Program-made: the position numbers and the translations under genes
Part shown: positions 33,765 to 42,642 of the stretch, one piece after another
Numbering within the stretch: the stretch's first letter is position 1
Layout: every line of letters begins with the position of its first letter
The notes under the pieces: generated by a model
Told to the model about the DNA's origin: nothing
What the model saw: the letters and a program-made list of their open reading frames with translations, nothing else
The model's database searches: none
Assembly: GCA_019448385.1 (NCBI GenBank)
Contig: JAGTXO010000065.1
Coordinates: 117,747 to 181,746 of the forward strand
Reading direction: 5' to 3'
From: Diacronema lutheri
Lineage: Eukaryota > Haptophyta > Pavlovophyceae > Pavlovales > Pavlovaceae
Length of the DNA stretch: 64,000 bases

Positions 33765-33931
33765 AGCTTACGAGCTTGAGCGCGCCCAGCCCGGCACGTG
33801 CACGCCTCGCCCTCGAGCGGAGTATGTGTGCACGTGCACGCCTGCGCGCGGGCCACTGATTCTGTCCCGACCTTCCCGACCTCGTCGGCCGTCGGCGGCT
33901 CGCTCTTGAGCTTGGCTGCCTTCGCGCCGAG
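33762..33931 (-). pseudogene. Membrane-protein last-exon fragment in spacer 3
   Basis: Same antisense fragment, with a few private substitutions (for example GGGCCACTG for GAGCCACTG). Confidence 0.75.
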
Positions 33932-34116
33932 CTCTGTCGATCGCCCGCGGAGAGCATGCTAGGCACTGCTATCTTCCACACGCGCTTGGAGTAGCATATT
34001 CGGACATCGCGGTACCCATGCATGCGTTGAGCGCGTGGGCGTTTCCGCCAACGGCGCTGTCCACGTCGGCGATGGTGCGCGCAATGAGCGCAGGAACCAA
34101 GCGAGTGCGCATCAGC

Positions 34117-34329
34117 GCAGAGCTCAACGTGCGCGCGCCACCGTGGAGGAAGGCGACAGCGATCAGCGACGCCTCGGCCGCGGGCGCTTGACGCGCGCCG
34201 CTCGCGCCTGCGGCGTACGCGCAGCGAGGGCGTGCCGGCGCGAACGAGTCCGCCGATGCGAATGACGGCTCGGAGGCGCGCCCAACGAGCGACTCTGGCG
34301 GCGAGGCCGACGGCGCTCGAGACAGATGA
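34117..34329 (+). pseudogene. tRNase Z 3'-end fragment in spacer 3
   Basis: As the earlier fragments but 7 bp shorter: one of two adjacent GGGCTGC-like units is lost. This marks the 1343-bp unit type. Confidence 0.8.
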
Positions 34330-34486
34330 GTGTTGCGAGTGAAGCGCAGGGGCAGGGCGCGTGCGTGTTCAACTGTTGACTGTGGAGTGTGGAATTGTCA
34401 TTCCCCATCTCCGTGTTCGGAAAAGGGCGGCAAAGCTATTCCCAAATTACAAACTCGGACCCGCCCGACCACCGCCGCTGTCCGCC

Positions 34487-35107
34487 ATGTTCGCGCAGAT
34501 CGCCGTCGCCGCCCTCGCCTTCTCGGCTCCGGCGCTCCGCTCGCGCACGCCGGCGCGCTCGCAGGCGATGATGACGTTCGAGGAGGAGATCGGCGTCGTC
34601 GCGCCGCTCGGCTTCTACGACCCGCTCGGCCTGCTCGACAGCGCGGACCAGGAGCGCTTTGAGCGCCTGCGCTACGTCGAGCTGAAGCACGGCCGCATCT
34701 GCATGCTCGCGGTGCTCGGTCACGTCGTGACGGCGGCGGGCATCCGCCTGCCCGGCGAGATCTCGTTCGGCCTCCCCTTCGCCGACGTGCCCGCCGGCCT
34801 CAAGGCGCTCGAGGTCGTGCCGGCGGCGGGCCTTGCGCAGATCGTCGCGTTCGTCGGCTTCCTCGAGCTCTTCGTGATGAAGGACGTGACGGGCGAGGGC
34901 GAGTTCCCGGGCGACTTCCGCAACGGCTACATCGACTTTGGCTGGGACACGTTCGACGACGAGACCAAGGAGCGCAAGCGCAACATCGAGCTCAACCAGG
35001 GCCGTGCCGCGCAGATGGGCATCCTCGCGCTCATGGTGCACGAGAAGCTCGACAACAACCCGTACGTGATCAACTCTCTCCTCGGCTACCCCGTGCCGTT
35101 CAACTAG
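34487..35107 (+). CDS. Light-harvesting chlorophyll a/c protein, array copy 4
   Basis: 206 residues, protein identical to copies 1 and 2. It belongs to the 1343-bp unit type with the shorter spacer. Confidence 0.95.
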   Translation: MFAQIAVAALAFSAPALRSRTPARSQAMMTFEEEIGVVAPLGFYDPLGLLDSADQERFERLRYVELKHGRICMLAVLGHVVTAAGIRLPGEISFGLPFADVPAGLKALEVVPAAGLAQIVAFVGFLELFVMKDVTGEGEFPGDFRNGYIDFGWDTFDDETKERKRNIELNQGRAAQMGILALMVHEKLDNNPYVINSLLGYPVPFN

Positions 35108-35274
35108 AGCTTACGAGCTTGAGCGCGCCCAGCCCGGCACGTGCACGCCTCGCCCTCGAGCGGAGTATGTGTGCACGTGCACGCCTGCGCGCGAGCCACT
35201 GATTCTGTCCCGACCTTCCCGACCTCGTCGGCCGTCGGCGGCTCGCTCTTGAGCTTGGCGGCCTTCGCGCCGAG
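35105..35274 (-). pseudogene. Membrane-protein last-exon fragment in spacer 4
   Basis: Same antisense fragment as in the other spacers; it overlaps the stop codon of copy 4. Confidence 0.75.
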
Positions 35275-35459
35275 CTCTGCCGATCGCCCGCGGAGAGCAT
35301 GCTAGGCACTGCTATCTTCCACACGCGCTTGGAGTAGCATATTCGGACATCGCGGTACCCATGCAAGCGTTGAGCGCGTGGGCGTTTCCGCCAACGGCGC
35401 TGTCCACGTCGGCGATGGTGCGCGCAATGAGCGCAGGAACCAAGCGAGTGCGCATCAGC

Positions 35460-35672
35460 GCAGAGCTCAACGTGCGCGCGCCACCGTGGAGGAAGGCGAC
35501 AGCGATCAGCGACGCCTCGGCCGCGGGCGCTTGACGCGCGCCGCTCGCGCCTGCGGCGTACGCGCAGCGAGGGCGTGCCGGCGCGAACGAGTCCGCCGAT
35601 GCGAATGACGGCTCGGAGGCGCGCCCAACGAGCGACTCTGGCGGCGAGGCCGACGGCGCTCGAGACAGATGA
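35460..35672 (+). pseudogene. tRNase Z 3'-end fragment in spacer 4
   Basis: Same 213-bp form as in spacer 3. Confidence 0.8.
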
Positions 35673-35829
35673 GTGTTGCGAGTGAAGCGCAGGGGCAGGG
35701 CGCGTGCGTGTTCAACTGTTGACTGTGGAGTGTGGAATTGTCATTCCCCATCTCCGTGTTCGGAAAAGGGCGGCAAAGCTATTCCCAAATTACAAACTCG
35801 GACCCGCCCGACCACCGCCGCTGTCCGCC

Positions 35830-36450
35830 ATGTTCGCGCAGATCGCCGTCGCCGCCCTCGCCTTCTCGGCTCCGGCGCTCCGCTCGCGCACGCCGGCGCG
35901 CTCGCAGGCGATGATGACGTTCGAGGAGGAGATCGGCGTCGTCGCGCCGCTCGGCTTCTACGACCCGCTCGGCCTGCTCGACAGCGCGGACCAGGAGCGC
36001 TTTGAGCGCCTGCGCTACGTCGAGCTGAAGCACGGCCGCATCTGCATGCTCGCGGTGCTCGGTCACGTCGTGACGGCGGCGGGCATCCGCCTGCCCGGCG
36101 AGATCTCGTTCGGCCTCCCCTTCGCCGACGTGCCCGCCGGCCTCAAGGCGCTCGAGGTCGTGCCGGCGGCGGGCCTTGCGCAGATCGTCGCGTTCGTTGG
36201 CTTCCTCGAGCTCTTCGTGATGAAGGACGTGACGGGCGAGGGCGAGTTCCCGGGCGACTTCCGCAACGGCTACATCGACTTTGGCTGGGACACGTTCGAC
36301 GACGAGACCAAGGAGCGCAAGCGCAACATCGAGCTCAACCAGGGCCGTGCCGCGCAGATGGGCATCCTCGCGCTCATGGTGCACGAGAAGCTCGACAACA
36401 ACCCGTACGTGATCAACTCTCTCCTCGGCTCGCCCGTGCCGTTCAACTAG
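35830..36450 (+). CDS. Light-harvesting chlorophyll a/c protein, array copy 5
   Basis: 206 residues with Tyr201 to Ser (LLGSPVPFN end) and one silent change (GTTGGC near 36198). The stop TAG overlaps by three bases with the stop of the convergent membrane-protein gene, so its last codons and 3' UTR are antisense to that gene. This explains why the 3' end of copy 5 differs from the others. Confidence 0.95.
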   Translation: MFAQIAVAALAFSAPALRSRTPARSQAMMTFEEEIGVVAPLGFYDPLGLLDSADQERFERLRYVELKHGRICMLAVLGHVVTAAGIRLPGEISFGLPFADVPAGLKALEVVPAAGLAQIVAFVGFLELFVMKDVTGEGEFPGDFRNGYIDFGWDTFDDETKERKRNIELNQGRAAQMGILALMVHEKLDNNPYVINSLLGSPVPFN

Positions 36451-37194
36451 AGCGTCCGCGCTCGAGCGCGCCTAGCTCGGCACGTGCACGCCTCGCCCTC
36501 GAGCGGAGTATGTGTGCACGTGCACGCCTGCGCGCGAGCCACTGATTCTGTCCCGACCTTCCCGACCTCGTCGGCCGTCGGCGGCTCGCTCTTGAGCTTG
36601 GCGGCCTTTGCGCCGAGCCATGCCAGCTTCAGCCCTGCGAGTTTTTTTCGTCGAATCAATTGGTTTGAAATTTTCGGAAATGATTCCCCCCCCCCCCCCC
36701 CCCCCCCCTCCCCCTCCCATGAGTTTTCATGAGTACGCCGGGAAGCACCCGGCACGCCTCGACTGGCCAGCGGTCGCGAATCGTGCGAGCCCACCGATCG
36801 TCTCGAGCCCGACAAACGTGTCGAGCGCCGGCAGGAGGACGGCCGAAAAGTAGAATCGCGACACGCGCTGCACGGGCGTGTGCCAGCCGAACACGGCTCT
36901 CAGCACGACGAATGTGACCAGCATCAAGCCAATCTGCGCGCGCGCCATATGCTCGGGCCGCGCGAGGCGCGGCAGCACCGCGCCCTTGGCGCCCTCCCAA
37001 AGCACGAGGCTGCAGCCAAGCCACGCCGCCCAGCTGCAGAGCTGCACGAGCACGCCCCAGAGCGGCTGAACGAGGACGAGCGCGACGATGATGAGCGCGA
37101 GGACGGAGAGGGGCGAGGTGCGCTTCGCTGGTGGCAACGCACCCGCCTTGTGCGGCGTGAGCAGCTGCTCGGCGACAGGGCTCATCGGGCTCAT
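36447..37194 (-). CDS. Small multi-pass membrane protein, two exons, unknown
   Basis: Exons 37194-36795 and 36634-36447, phase 1, donor ATCG|GTGGGC, acceptor ACTCGCAG|GG, about 195 residues. Exon 1 has three to four hydrophobic segments (LSVLALIIVALVLVQPLWGVL, CSWAAWLGCSLVLWEG, IGLMLVTFVVLRAVFGW, FYFSAVLLPALDTFVGLE). Exon 2 continues LKLAWLGAKAAKLKSEPPTA and ends in a Cys/Thr- and Arg-rich tail. The intron holds a 23-base G run on the sense strand. Exon 2 is the source of the antisense fragments in the array spacers. An additional 5' exon is possible. Family not recognised. Confidence 0.6.
36686..36708. repeat. C23 homopolymer (G23 on minus strand)
   Basis: Homopolymer in the intron of the small membrane-protein gene, about 50 bases before its acceptor on the minus strand. 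Confidence 0.9.
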
Positions 37195-37670
37195 GCCTCG
37201 GCGCTCCTCGACGCGTGCGCTGCGAGCGTGCGGCGGGGCGAGGCGGAGGGGGGGAGCACAGAGCGGCGCGCGGGACCCAACGTGACTGGCGCAAAGCCCG
37301 AAGCATGTCGGTGCGTTCTCGCCGCTCGGCCAAGGCGCGGACGCGAGGCGCCCCCGCCGCGTACCGGAGGCGGGAGAGGCGGCAGCCAGTTTGACCACAA
37401 CCGACGTCAGGGAAGGGCGCCTGCCTCATTTCGCCGCTCGGGGGGACGAAACTGAGTGATGGCCGGTGACTGTACGACGCTTGGGCGAGCCAGGGACGCG
37501 AGGCAGCAGAAGGGGCGTCACAGGGTGGGACTGGGAGTCCACCCATTGGCGGCCGGCGCCACCGCGCCCACGCTCGCCGCTGCGGCGGCAAAGCCGGTCG
37601 CGCCGGCGGTTCTGGCGCGAGGGCTGTGAGCGCGGCATGGCCGCATGGGCGGATGGGCCTGAGGGCTGGC
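37195..37670. other. Intergenic region upstream of the small membrane-protein gene
   Basis: 476 bp between two minus-strand genes. It contains the 3' region of the transporter and the promoter of the membrane protein. The open frame running back to 37398 is not protein-like and lacks an ATG, so no gene is called. Confidence 0.5.
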
Positions 37671-39563
37671 TCACTCCGCCTTGGGTCTGGCGGGCGTGCT
37701 GCGCGCCCCGGCCGCGCGCGCGGGCTGCTCGCGCGGTGGCGGCGCGACGGTCGTGTACGCCATCGTGCCGAGCAGCACGGCGCACGAGCCGAGCCAAACG
37801 CACGGCGAGCGCCGCGCCGGGTCGTCCGCCTCGGCGAGCAGCAGCGTGGTGAGCGCAAACGAGAGGAACTTTTGCAGCGTGAGCATAAGCGTCGCGGTGA
37901 GCGCCGACGACGCGCCGATAATACGCGTCATCAACGCCTTGCAGCAGTAATCCATCACGAGGTTGACGCCGAGCAGCAGCCACGCAAGCGGCCAGCGCAA
38001 CCCGCCCACCTCCGCGCCGCGCCACTTGTCCGCGTGCGCGCGCACGGCGCCGAGCCGCGCGCCAAACGCGGGCAGCGCGAGCGCACTGCGCATGAACAAG
38101 ATCTCTGAGACGGATGCGCGGCCGTAGCGCGCGAAGGCGGACTCCTGCAGCGCGCCCGTCAGCGCGCGAGAGAGCAGAGAGCAGCATAGGCAGCCAATCC
38201 CGAACGCAGCGTCGCCGCCGCTCAGCCCCGCGCCGCCGGCAGCGGCGCGCGCGCCGCCGCTCGCCGCCTTGCCCGCGAGCGCCGTGAGCACGAGGCCGGC
38301 GGTTACGGCGAGCACAGCGCCGACCTGCCCGCGCGAGTAACGGCGGCGGAGCAGCACGAGGCCGACAGACATGTTTGCCACCAGGTTGCCGTTCTTCAGC
38401 ACGAGCAGCACGGCGAGCGGCAGGCCGGTCGCGAGCGCCGCGTTGAGGAAGAAGGTGAAGCCGACGCACGTCGCTGCGAGCGCGAGGTGGACGTGGATCG
38501 GAAACTTCCACGCGCGCTCGCGTAGCGCGGCGGGCGCGCTCGCCGCGAGCCCGTACGCGTACTCGGCGAACGAGATCAGGTCGGCGCAGCCGCGGTCGCG
38601 CGCGTGCAGCAGGTCGGACGGCGCCTGGCAGCAGACGCCGCACACGACGAGCAGCGCGCACAAGCTGCCGACGCCGAGCGCGTCGGAAGGAGGCGCCGCG
38701 CACGGCGGCTCGGAGAGCGCGCCCGCCGATGGGTCCGCCGGCATGGATGCCGATGCCGACGCTTCCGCCGCCGCTGCGCACGGCGCCGGCCACGCGGCAC
38801 GGCTCGCGCCGCCGGCGCGGGCGTGCGGCAGCGGTTTGGCTGCGGCAGCAGCCGCCGCCGCCGCCGCCCGGCGCGCGTCGGCAATGCGCGCGGCGGCAGC
38901 GAGCACGGCGGACTGCTGCGACGGGAGCGGCGGGCTCGCAAATACTACGCGCGGCGAGCCGAGCCGCCGTCGGAACGAGTCAAGCAGCGACTCGCCCGCC
39001 GGTTGGTCGTCGAGCGCGTCGTCGTCGTCGTCGTCGTCGTCATCGTCGTCGTCGCCGCTGTCCCATTCGGAAGGATGGGACAAGGCGGCGTCGGCGCCCT
39101 CGCCGCGCGCAGTCTGGCGGCGTCGTCCACTGGCTGCGCCTGCTAGCTCGAACAGGTTTCCCTCGAGCAACCCGAGCGCGACCGACGTGTGCCGCGCGCG
39201 CAGCCGCGCCGTCTGTCTCTGCGCGGCACTGTGCAGCCGGCGGAGCTCGGCGTGGCCGTCGCCGATCGCGATCGTGCCGCGCCGAGCAAACTGCCTGGGC
39301 TGTGTCAGCCGGCTAGGTTGCCCGTCGGCGGGCGACGCGAGCGCGGAGGCGGAGTTTGAGCGGCGGAGCCGCAGCGCCGGCGCGGTGGCCGGCGTTGCGA
39401 CCGGCGACGAGAGGCGATCGCTGCCCGGTGCAGAAAGCGGCGCTCGCGGGGGCTGGACGGGCGTGCGGTGCACATACGCACGCGCGTCGAGCTCCGCCAC
39501 AGCATCCTCGTCCTCGCCCGCGCTGACCGACGTGAGCCGTACGCGCGCGTCGAGCGAGGACAT
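37671..39563 (-). CDS. Nucleotide-sugar transporter, SLC35B4-like
   Basis: 630 residues. The N-terminal third is cytosolic and disordered, with a run of 12 Asp and Ser/Arg phosphorylation-like motifs (RLRRSNSAS). The last 350 residues contain about ten membrane helices. Diagnostic stretches are VCCQAPSDLLHARDRGCADLISFAEYAYGL and LVLKNGNLVANMSVGLVLLRRRYSRGQ, which correspond to the Cys-Cys/Gly-Cys start and the K/R-x-G-x-L-x-A-N-M helix of SLC35B4/Yea4. Such proteins exchange UDP-GlcNAc or UDP-xylose for UMP across Golgi or ER membranes. The N-terminal extension is much longer than in the family (about 330 residues in total). Substrate is inferred. Confidence 0.85.
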   Translation of the reverse strand: MSSLDARVRLTSVSAGEDEDAVAELDARAYVHRTPVQPPRAPLSAPGSDRLSSPVATPATAPALRLRRSNSASALASPADGQPSRLTQPRQFARRGTIAIGDGHAELRRLHSAAQRQTARLRARHTSVALGLLEGNLFELAGAASGRRRQTARGEGADAALSHPSEWDSGDDDDDDDDDDDDALDDQPAGESLLDSFRRRLGSPRVVFASPPLPSQQSAVLAAAARIADARRAAAAAAAAAAKPLPHARAGGASRAAWPAPCAAAAEASASASMPADPSAGALSEPPCAAPPSDALGVGSLCALLVVCGVCCQAPSDLLHARDRGCADLISFAEYAYGLAASAPAALRERAWKFPIHVHLALAATCVGFTFFLNAALATGLPLAVLLVLKNGNLVANMSVGLVLLRRRYSRGQVGAVLAVTAGLVLTALAGKAASGGARAAAGGAGLSGGDAAFGIGCLCCSLLSRALTGALQESAFARYGRASVSEILFMRSALALPAFGARLGAVRAHADKWRGAEVGGLRWPLAWLLLGVNLVMDYCCKALMTRIIGASSALTATLMLTLQKFLSFALTTLLLAEADDPARRSPCVWLGSCAVLLGTMAYTTVAPPPREQPARAAGARSTPARPKAE

Positions 39564-39854
39564 CGCGGGCGGCGCCCTGGCGGACGATACTGTACGGTTT
39601 TACGAGTTTTCAAAACCAGCTCGGAGGTTTGAGTCGGAGCTGAGCGCCGCCTGCGTGGTGCCGCTGCTGGTGCGACATCACCGCCCGCGGTTTGCGCTGT
39701 GGGCCAAAGCGGCGGTGTCGCCACGAATTTTGCGAGCAGCTCTTGCGCTTCAAGGCAGATGAAGCGGAAAGCCCGGCGCCCTTTTCGCCGTCCGCGTGTG
39801 TCCAGGCTCGATCAAGCCTGCGTAGTGAGCACGGTCTGGCGGTTACTTTTTCCC
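39564..39854. promoter_or_regulatory. Divergent intergenic region
   Basis: 291 bp between the transporter ATG (minus) and the small acidic protein ATG (plus). AT-richer patches occur at 39590-39615 (ACTGTACGGTTTTACGAG) and 39845. It is presumably a bidirectional promoter. Confidence 0.4.
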
Positions 39855-40238
39855 ATGGCGGAGGAGGAGGAGGAGGTCGAGGTGGAAAACACGGAGCTCG
39901 AGATCAAGATCGAGTCGATTGGCAAGGAGTTCGATGCGCTACGCAAGCCCGTTGAATTGAGCAAGGCCCTCTGGGCCAGTGAGCTCGCCAAGGTTGACGG
40001 GTTTGCTGAGTCGGCGGCCGGCCCGCTCAAGCTGGCGGGCGACACGTCGATCGACGCGCCGACGCAGGTTGCCGCGCTTCTCGGCCTCTCGCTCGTCTCG
40101 GTGAAGGCGCGCGCGCGGCACGAGGTGGCGCTGGCCAATCTTGCGGAGGTTGATCGCGCCCTTCACGTCCTCGCCCTCGACCAAAGCCGCGAGGTCGAGA
40201 AGGCGCGGCTCGCGCTCTCGCCTTCGGAGGACGAGTGA
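39855..40238 (+). CDS. Small acidic helical protein, unknown
   Basis: 127 residues starting MAEEEEEVEVENTELEIKIE. The chain is predicted mostly helical, with no Cys or Trp-rich sites except LWASELAKVDGF. A central hydrophobic helix (PTQVAALLGLSLVSVKARAR) precedes a last charged helix ending SPSEDE. Start chosen at the ATG after an AT-rich leader; upstream in-frame sequence is not protein-like. No membrane segment or signal peptide. Family not recognised; a small subunit of a chromatin or microtubule complex would fit the shape but has no direct support. Confidence 0.65.
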   Translation: MAEEEEEVEVENTELEIKIESIGKEFDALRKPVELSKALWASELAKVDGFAESAAGPLKLAGDTSIDAPTQVAALLGLSLVSVKARARHEVALANLAEVDRALHVLALDQSREVEKARLALSPSEDE

Positions 40239-40414
40239 GCGCATGGGCGGTCGGAGCGACGGGGGCCTGGGCGGCGAGGGCCGGCGGGTGGGCCGGCGCG
40301 TGCCCTTTGGCGAGCTGTGGGGCTGGCCGCGCGGATGGGCTGCGTGGCCGGGCGCGCCCGCGGTGCAGCGGTGAAGGCAAAGGCGTTGGTGGTGGTGGTG
40401 GTGGTGGTGGTGGT

Positions 40415-40470
<56 letters not shown>

Positions 40471-40714
40471 GAAGAACTCTGGGCCATGTACGGCACGGGG
40501 CCTGTGAGTCTGAGCTTGTCAACGCAATTATAAGCCGCCGTGGTGCGGCGAGCAGCCTGCCCAGCTGCAGATGAGTCTCCTCAGCCGTTGCCACGCCGCC
40601 CGCGCGCCATGCGCGTACGTGGAGCTGCATGAGCACGGACGAGCGGTTGCATGCAGCATTGTCCGCGCACCCGCATGCCCGCGTGCCCTGAAAGCCGGCG
40701 CACGGAAGGCAATC
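40239..40714. other. Convergent intergenic region with (GGT)n and G54
   Basis: 476 bp between convergent genes. It contains (GGT)n at 40386-40414 that runs straight into 54 consecutive G (40415-40468). No gene is supported. Confidence 0.6.
40386..40468. repeat. (GGT)n followed by a G54 homopolymer
   Basis: Longest homopolymer in the window. It may form G-quadruplex structures. True length is uncertain because such runs are hard to sequence. Confidence 0.85.
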
Positions 40715-41485
40715 TCAGAGCGGTGTCGTGAGCTCCTTGCCGTCGAGGTAGTCGAGCACGGCGACGGCGGCGTCCTCGATGGCCTTGGCCGCGGTGTGCA
40801 GATTCTGCACAAACTCGTCCGCCGTCGGCTTATCCCCGTCCACAATGTCCGTCACCGCCTTGAGGCAGATGAGCGGCACGCCATGCAGGCCGGCGGCGTA
40901 CGCAACTCCGCCCGCCTCCATCTCCTTGGCGGAGGCGCCGAGGCGGATGAGGTGCTCGAGGTCGACGCTGGCGCACTCGAGCGAGTTGCCTGACGAGACG
41001 ACGCCCGCCTTGAAACCAAGCGCCGCGGCGAGCGCGCTCGCGTCGTGCGTGGGTGTGAGGTAGTCGCCGTAGCGGTCAAAGCCTGGAATTGAGATTCGCC
41101 GGTCGTGGTTGACGCTCTCCGTGGAAACGTAGACGTCACCGATGGCGCCTCCGCGCGCCTTGAAGCCGCCCGCCGTGCCCGCCGAGATGAGCAGGTCCGG
41201 CTTGAGCGCGACGCACGCCGCGTGCGTCGTGAGCGCGGCGGGCACGGTGCCCACGTTGGCCACCGCAAAACGCGCGTCCTTGCCGTTGACGACAACGTCG
41301 ACGGTGAGCGAGCCGCGCGTGCCCTCAAAGGCAAGGGCGGGCAGCGGAGGCTCGAGCAAGCCCTTTGGCATGAGCCCGAGCCGCGCGATTGTCGGCGCCG
41401 CCTCTTGCTCCATCGCAAAGAGGAGCGCGACGCGCTTGAGAGGCGCCATTGGCTTTTGCGATGGAGCGCGCGGTTTGTCATCCAT
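40715..41485 (-). CDS. MTA/SAH nucleosidase
   Basis: 256 residues, intronless. It cleaves 5'-methylthioadenosine (and perhaps S-adenosylhomocysteine) to adenine and methylthioribose in the methionine salvage cycle. Family marks: VALLFAMEQEAAPTIARLGL at the start, NVGTVPAALTTHAACVALKPD, ISAGTAGGFKARGG, a MEAGGVAYAA segment with the catalytic-site Glu, and AVTDIVDGDKPTADEFVQNL with the catalytic Asp. The last two match plant MTN enzymes more closely than bacterial Pfs, including the TDIVDG wording. No targeting peptide is obvious, so a cytosolic location is likely. Confidence 0.93.
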   Translation of the reverse strand: MDDKPRAPSQKPMAPLKRVALLFAMEQEAAPTIARLGLMPKGLLEPPLPALAFEGTRGSLTVDVVVNGKDARFAVANVGTVPAALTTHAACVALKPDLLISAGTAGGFKARGGAIGDVYVSTESVNHDRRISIPGFDRYGDYLTPTHDASALAAALGFKAGVVSSGNSLECASVDLEHLIRLGASAKEMEAGGVAYAAGLHGVPLICLKAVTDIVDGDKPTADEFVQNLHTAAKAIEDAAVAVLDYLDGKELTTPL

Positions 41486-41539
41486 CGGCTTGGTCGCGAT
41501 GACAGACTGCCTGGCATTAATATCCTAACGACGCTTACA

Positions 41540-41680
41540 TTAATGGCATTAATATACTAACGACGCTTCCGACGGGTCAAGAAGTGCGGGGTCAGGAAGT
41601 GCGCAGCGAGGCGCCAGGCGAAGCAGGCCCAAAGGCCCACACGCGCCTAGCCACCGCGCGCCGCCGCCCGCGCGCCGCCG
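41540..41680. repeat. Direct repeat, left copy (about 140 bp)
   Basis: Begins TTAATGGCATTAATATACTA and ends GCCGCCGCCCGCGCGCCGCCG. The right copy at 42274-42412 is about 95% identical. A partial third copy of the head (TTAATATCCTAACGACGCTT) lies just upstream at 41517. Confidence 0.85.
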
Positions 41681-41943
41681 CACCGGTGGCCGCCGTCAAC
41701 CACACCACCGGCCGACGCGCACGCGCACGCCGAGGCCCGAAGATCGTCGACGACGACCGCCACCCCCGAGCCGCCGCCTGCCACGTCGCCAAGCCGCCCG
41801 CCGCCGCTGCAGAGCGCGACGCCCGCCGCCAGCGAGCCGCCGCCCTCCCCGCCGCGTCGCAGCCCCCTGCCGCCGCCGCGAAGCGCACCGCCACCCGCCG
41901 CCAGCGTGGCAAGCGCCGCGATGCTGGCCGCGTGGCCGCGCAC

Positions 41944-42275
41944 GCGCGCCCCGCCGCCCCCAAACCCACCGACCGGGGCGAAAAGCACGTTGTTCGCGGT
42001 GCCGGCGCAGTCGATGGGCAGGGGCGGCGGGGCGCCCGGAGCGCGGCCATCAGAGCGCGAGGGCGCAGCCGTCGCAAGCGAAGGTTTCGTCGTAGAGAAG
42101 GCCACGCCGCCGTCGCTCGTGCGGCCGTGCGCGCGCGCCCCGCCACCCCCAAACCCACCGACCGGGGCGAAAAGTACGTTGTTCGCGGTGCCGGCGCAGT
42201 CGATGGGCAGGGGCGGCGGGGCGCGCGGAGCGCTGCCATCAGAGCGCGAGGGCGCAGCCGTCGCAAGCGAAGGTT
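41944..42275. repeat. Internal tandem duplication, 144-bp units
   Basis: Two near-identical units at 41944-42087 and 42132-42275 (CCAAACCCACCGACCGGGGCG near each start, GTCGCAAGCGAAGGTT at each end), separated by about 44 bp and lying inside the larger direct repeats. Confidence 0.85.
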
Positions 42276-42412
42276 AATGGCATTAATATACTAACGACGC
42301 TTCCGACGGGTCAACAGATGGGGTCAGGAAGTGCGCAGCGAGGCGCCAGGCGGAGCAGGCCCAAAGGCCCACACGCGCCTAGCCACCGCGCGCCGCCGCC
42401 CGCGCGCCGCCG
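42274..42412. repeat. Direct repeat, right copy (about 140 bp)
   Basis: Same sequence as 41540-41680. It contains TACTAAC followed 23 bases later by CAG, resembling a branch point and 3' splice site. Confidence 0.85.
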
Positions 42413-42642
42413 ATTAATATTGGCCGGCTTTGAAGGCGGAGGTCAGTGTGGCGAGAAAGGCGTTGGCACATCACGTAGCTTGTCGCCTTGCCCTCGGCTT
42501 GCCCCCGGCACGTGGCCTCGCCGTTTCGCGCCCTCTTCCAACGCAGCGCCAGCTGCGTCACCTTTGCAGTCGCCCAACCCGTCGACACGTGGAAGTCGCG
42601 GAGACTTCGAGTTGCCGCGGCGAAACCCTCCGAAACGCCAAC

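Larger units (their letters stand above)
30061..36616 (+). repeat. Tandem array of five light-harvesting gene units
   Basis: Five head-to-tail units with periods of 1350, 1350, 1343 and 1343 bp. Each unit holds about 220 bp like the 3' end of tRNase Z, a conserved leader, one intact light-harvesting gene, about 170 bp antisense to the last exon of the membrane-protein gene at 36447, and about 185 bp without a match in the window. Coding sequences are almost identical. The array ends at 36616, where copy 5's flank continues as the genuine membrane-protein exon. Confidence 0.92.
41486..42642. other. Repeat-rich intergenic island
   Basis: 1.16 kb between the divergent nucleosidase and kinase genes. 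It contains a 140-bp direct repeat pair, an internal 144-bp duplication, and AT-rich TTAATATACTAACGACG motifs that stand out from the GC-rich surroundings. No convincing protein. Confidence 0.6.

Noticed and set aside
37195-37398. Longer N-terminus for the small membrane protein
   Set aside because: The upstream frame has no ATG and an Arg/Pro/Ser-rich composition typical of non-coding GC-rich DNA; the MSPMSP start is preferred.
40386-40468. Telomere-like tract
   Set aside because: GGT repeats run into a pure G homopolymer within an intergenic region; no regular telomeric unit is present.
41540-42412. LTR retrotransposon
   Set aside because: The direct repeats are only 140 bp, the interior is 590 bp without any integrase or reverse transcriptase, and no primer-binding site was seen. 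A short non-autonomous element remains possible.
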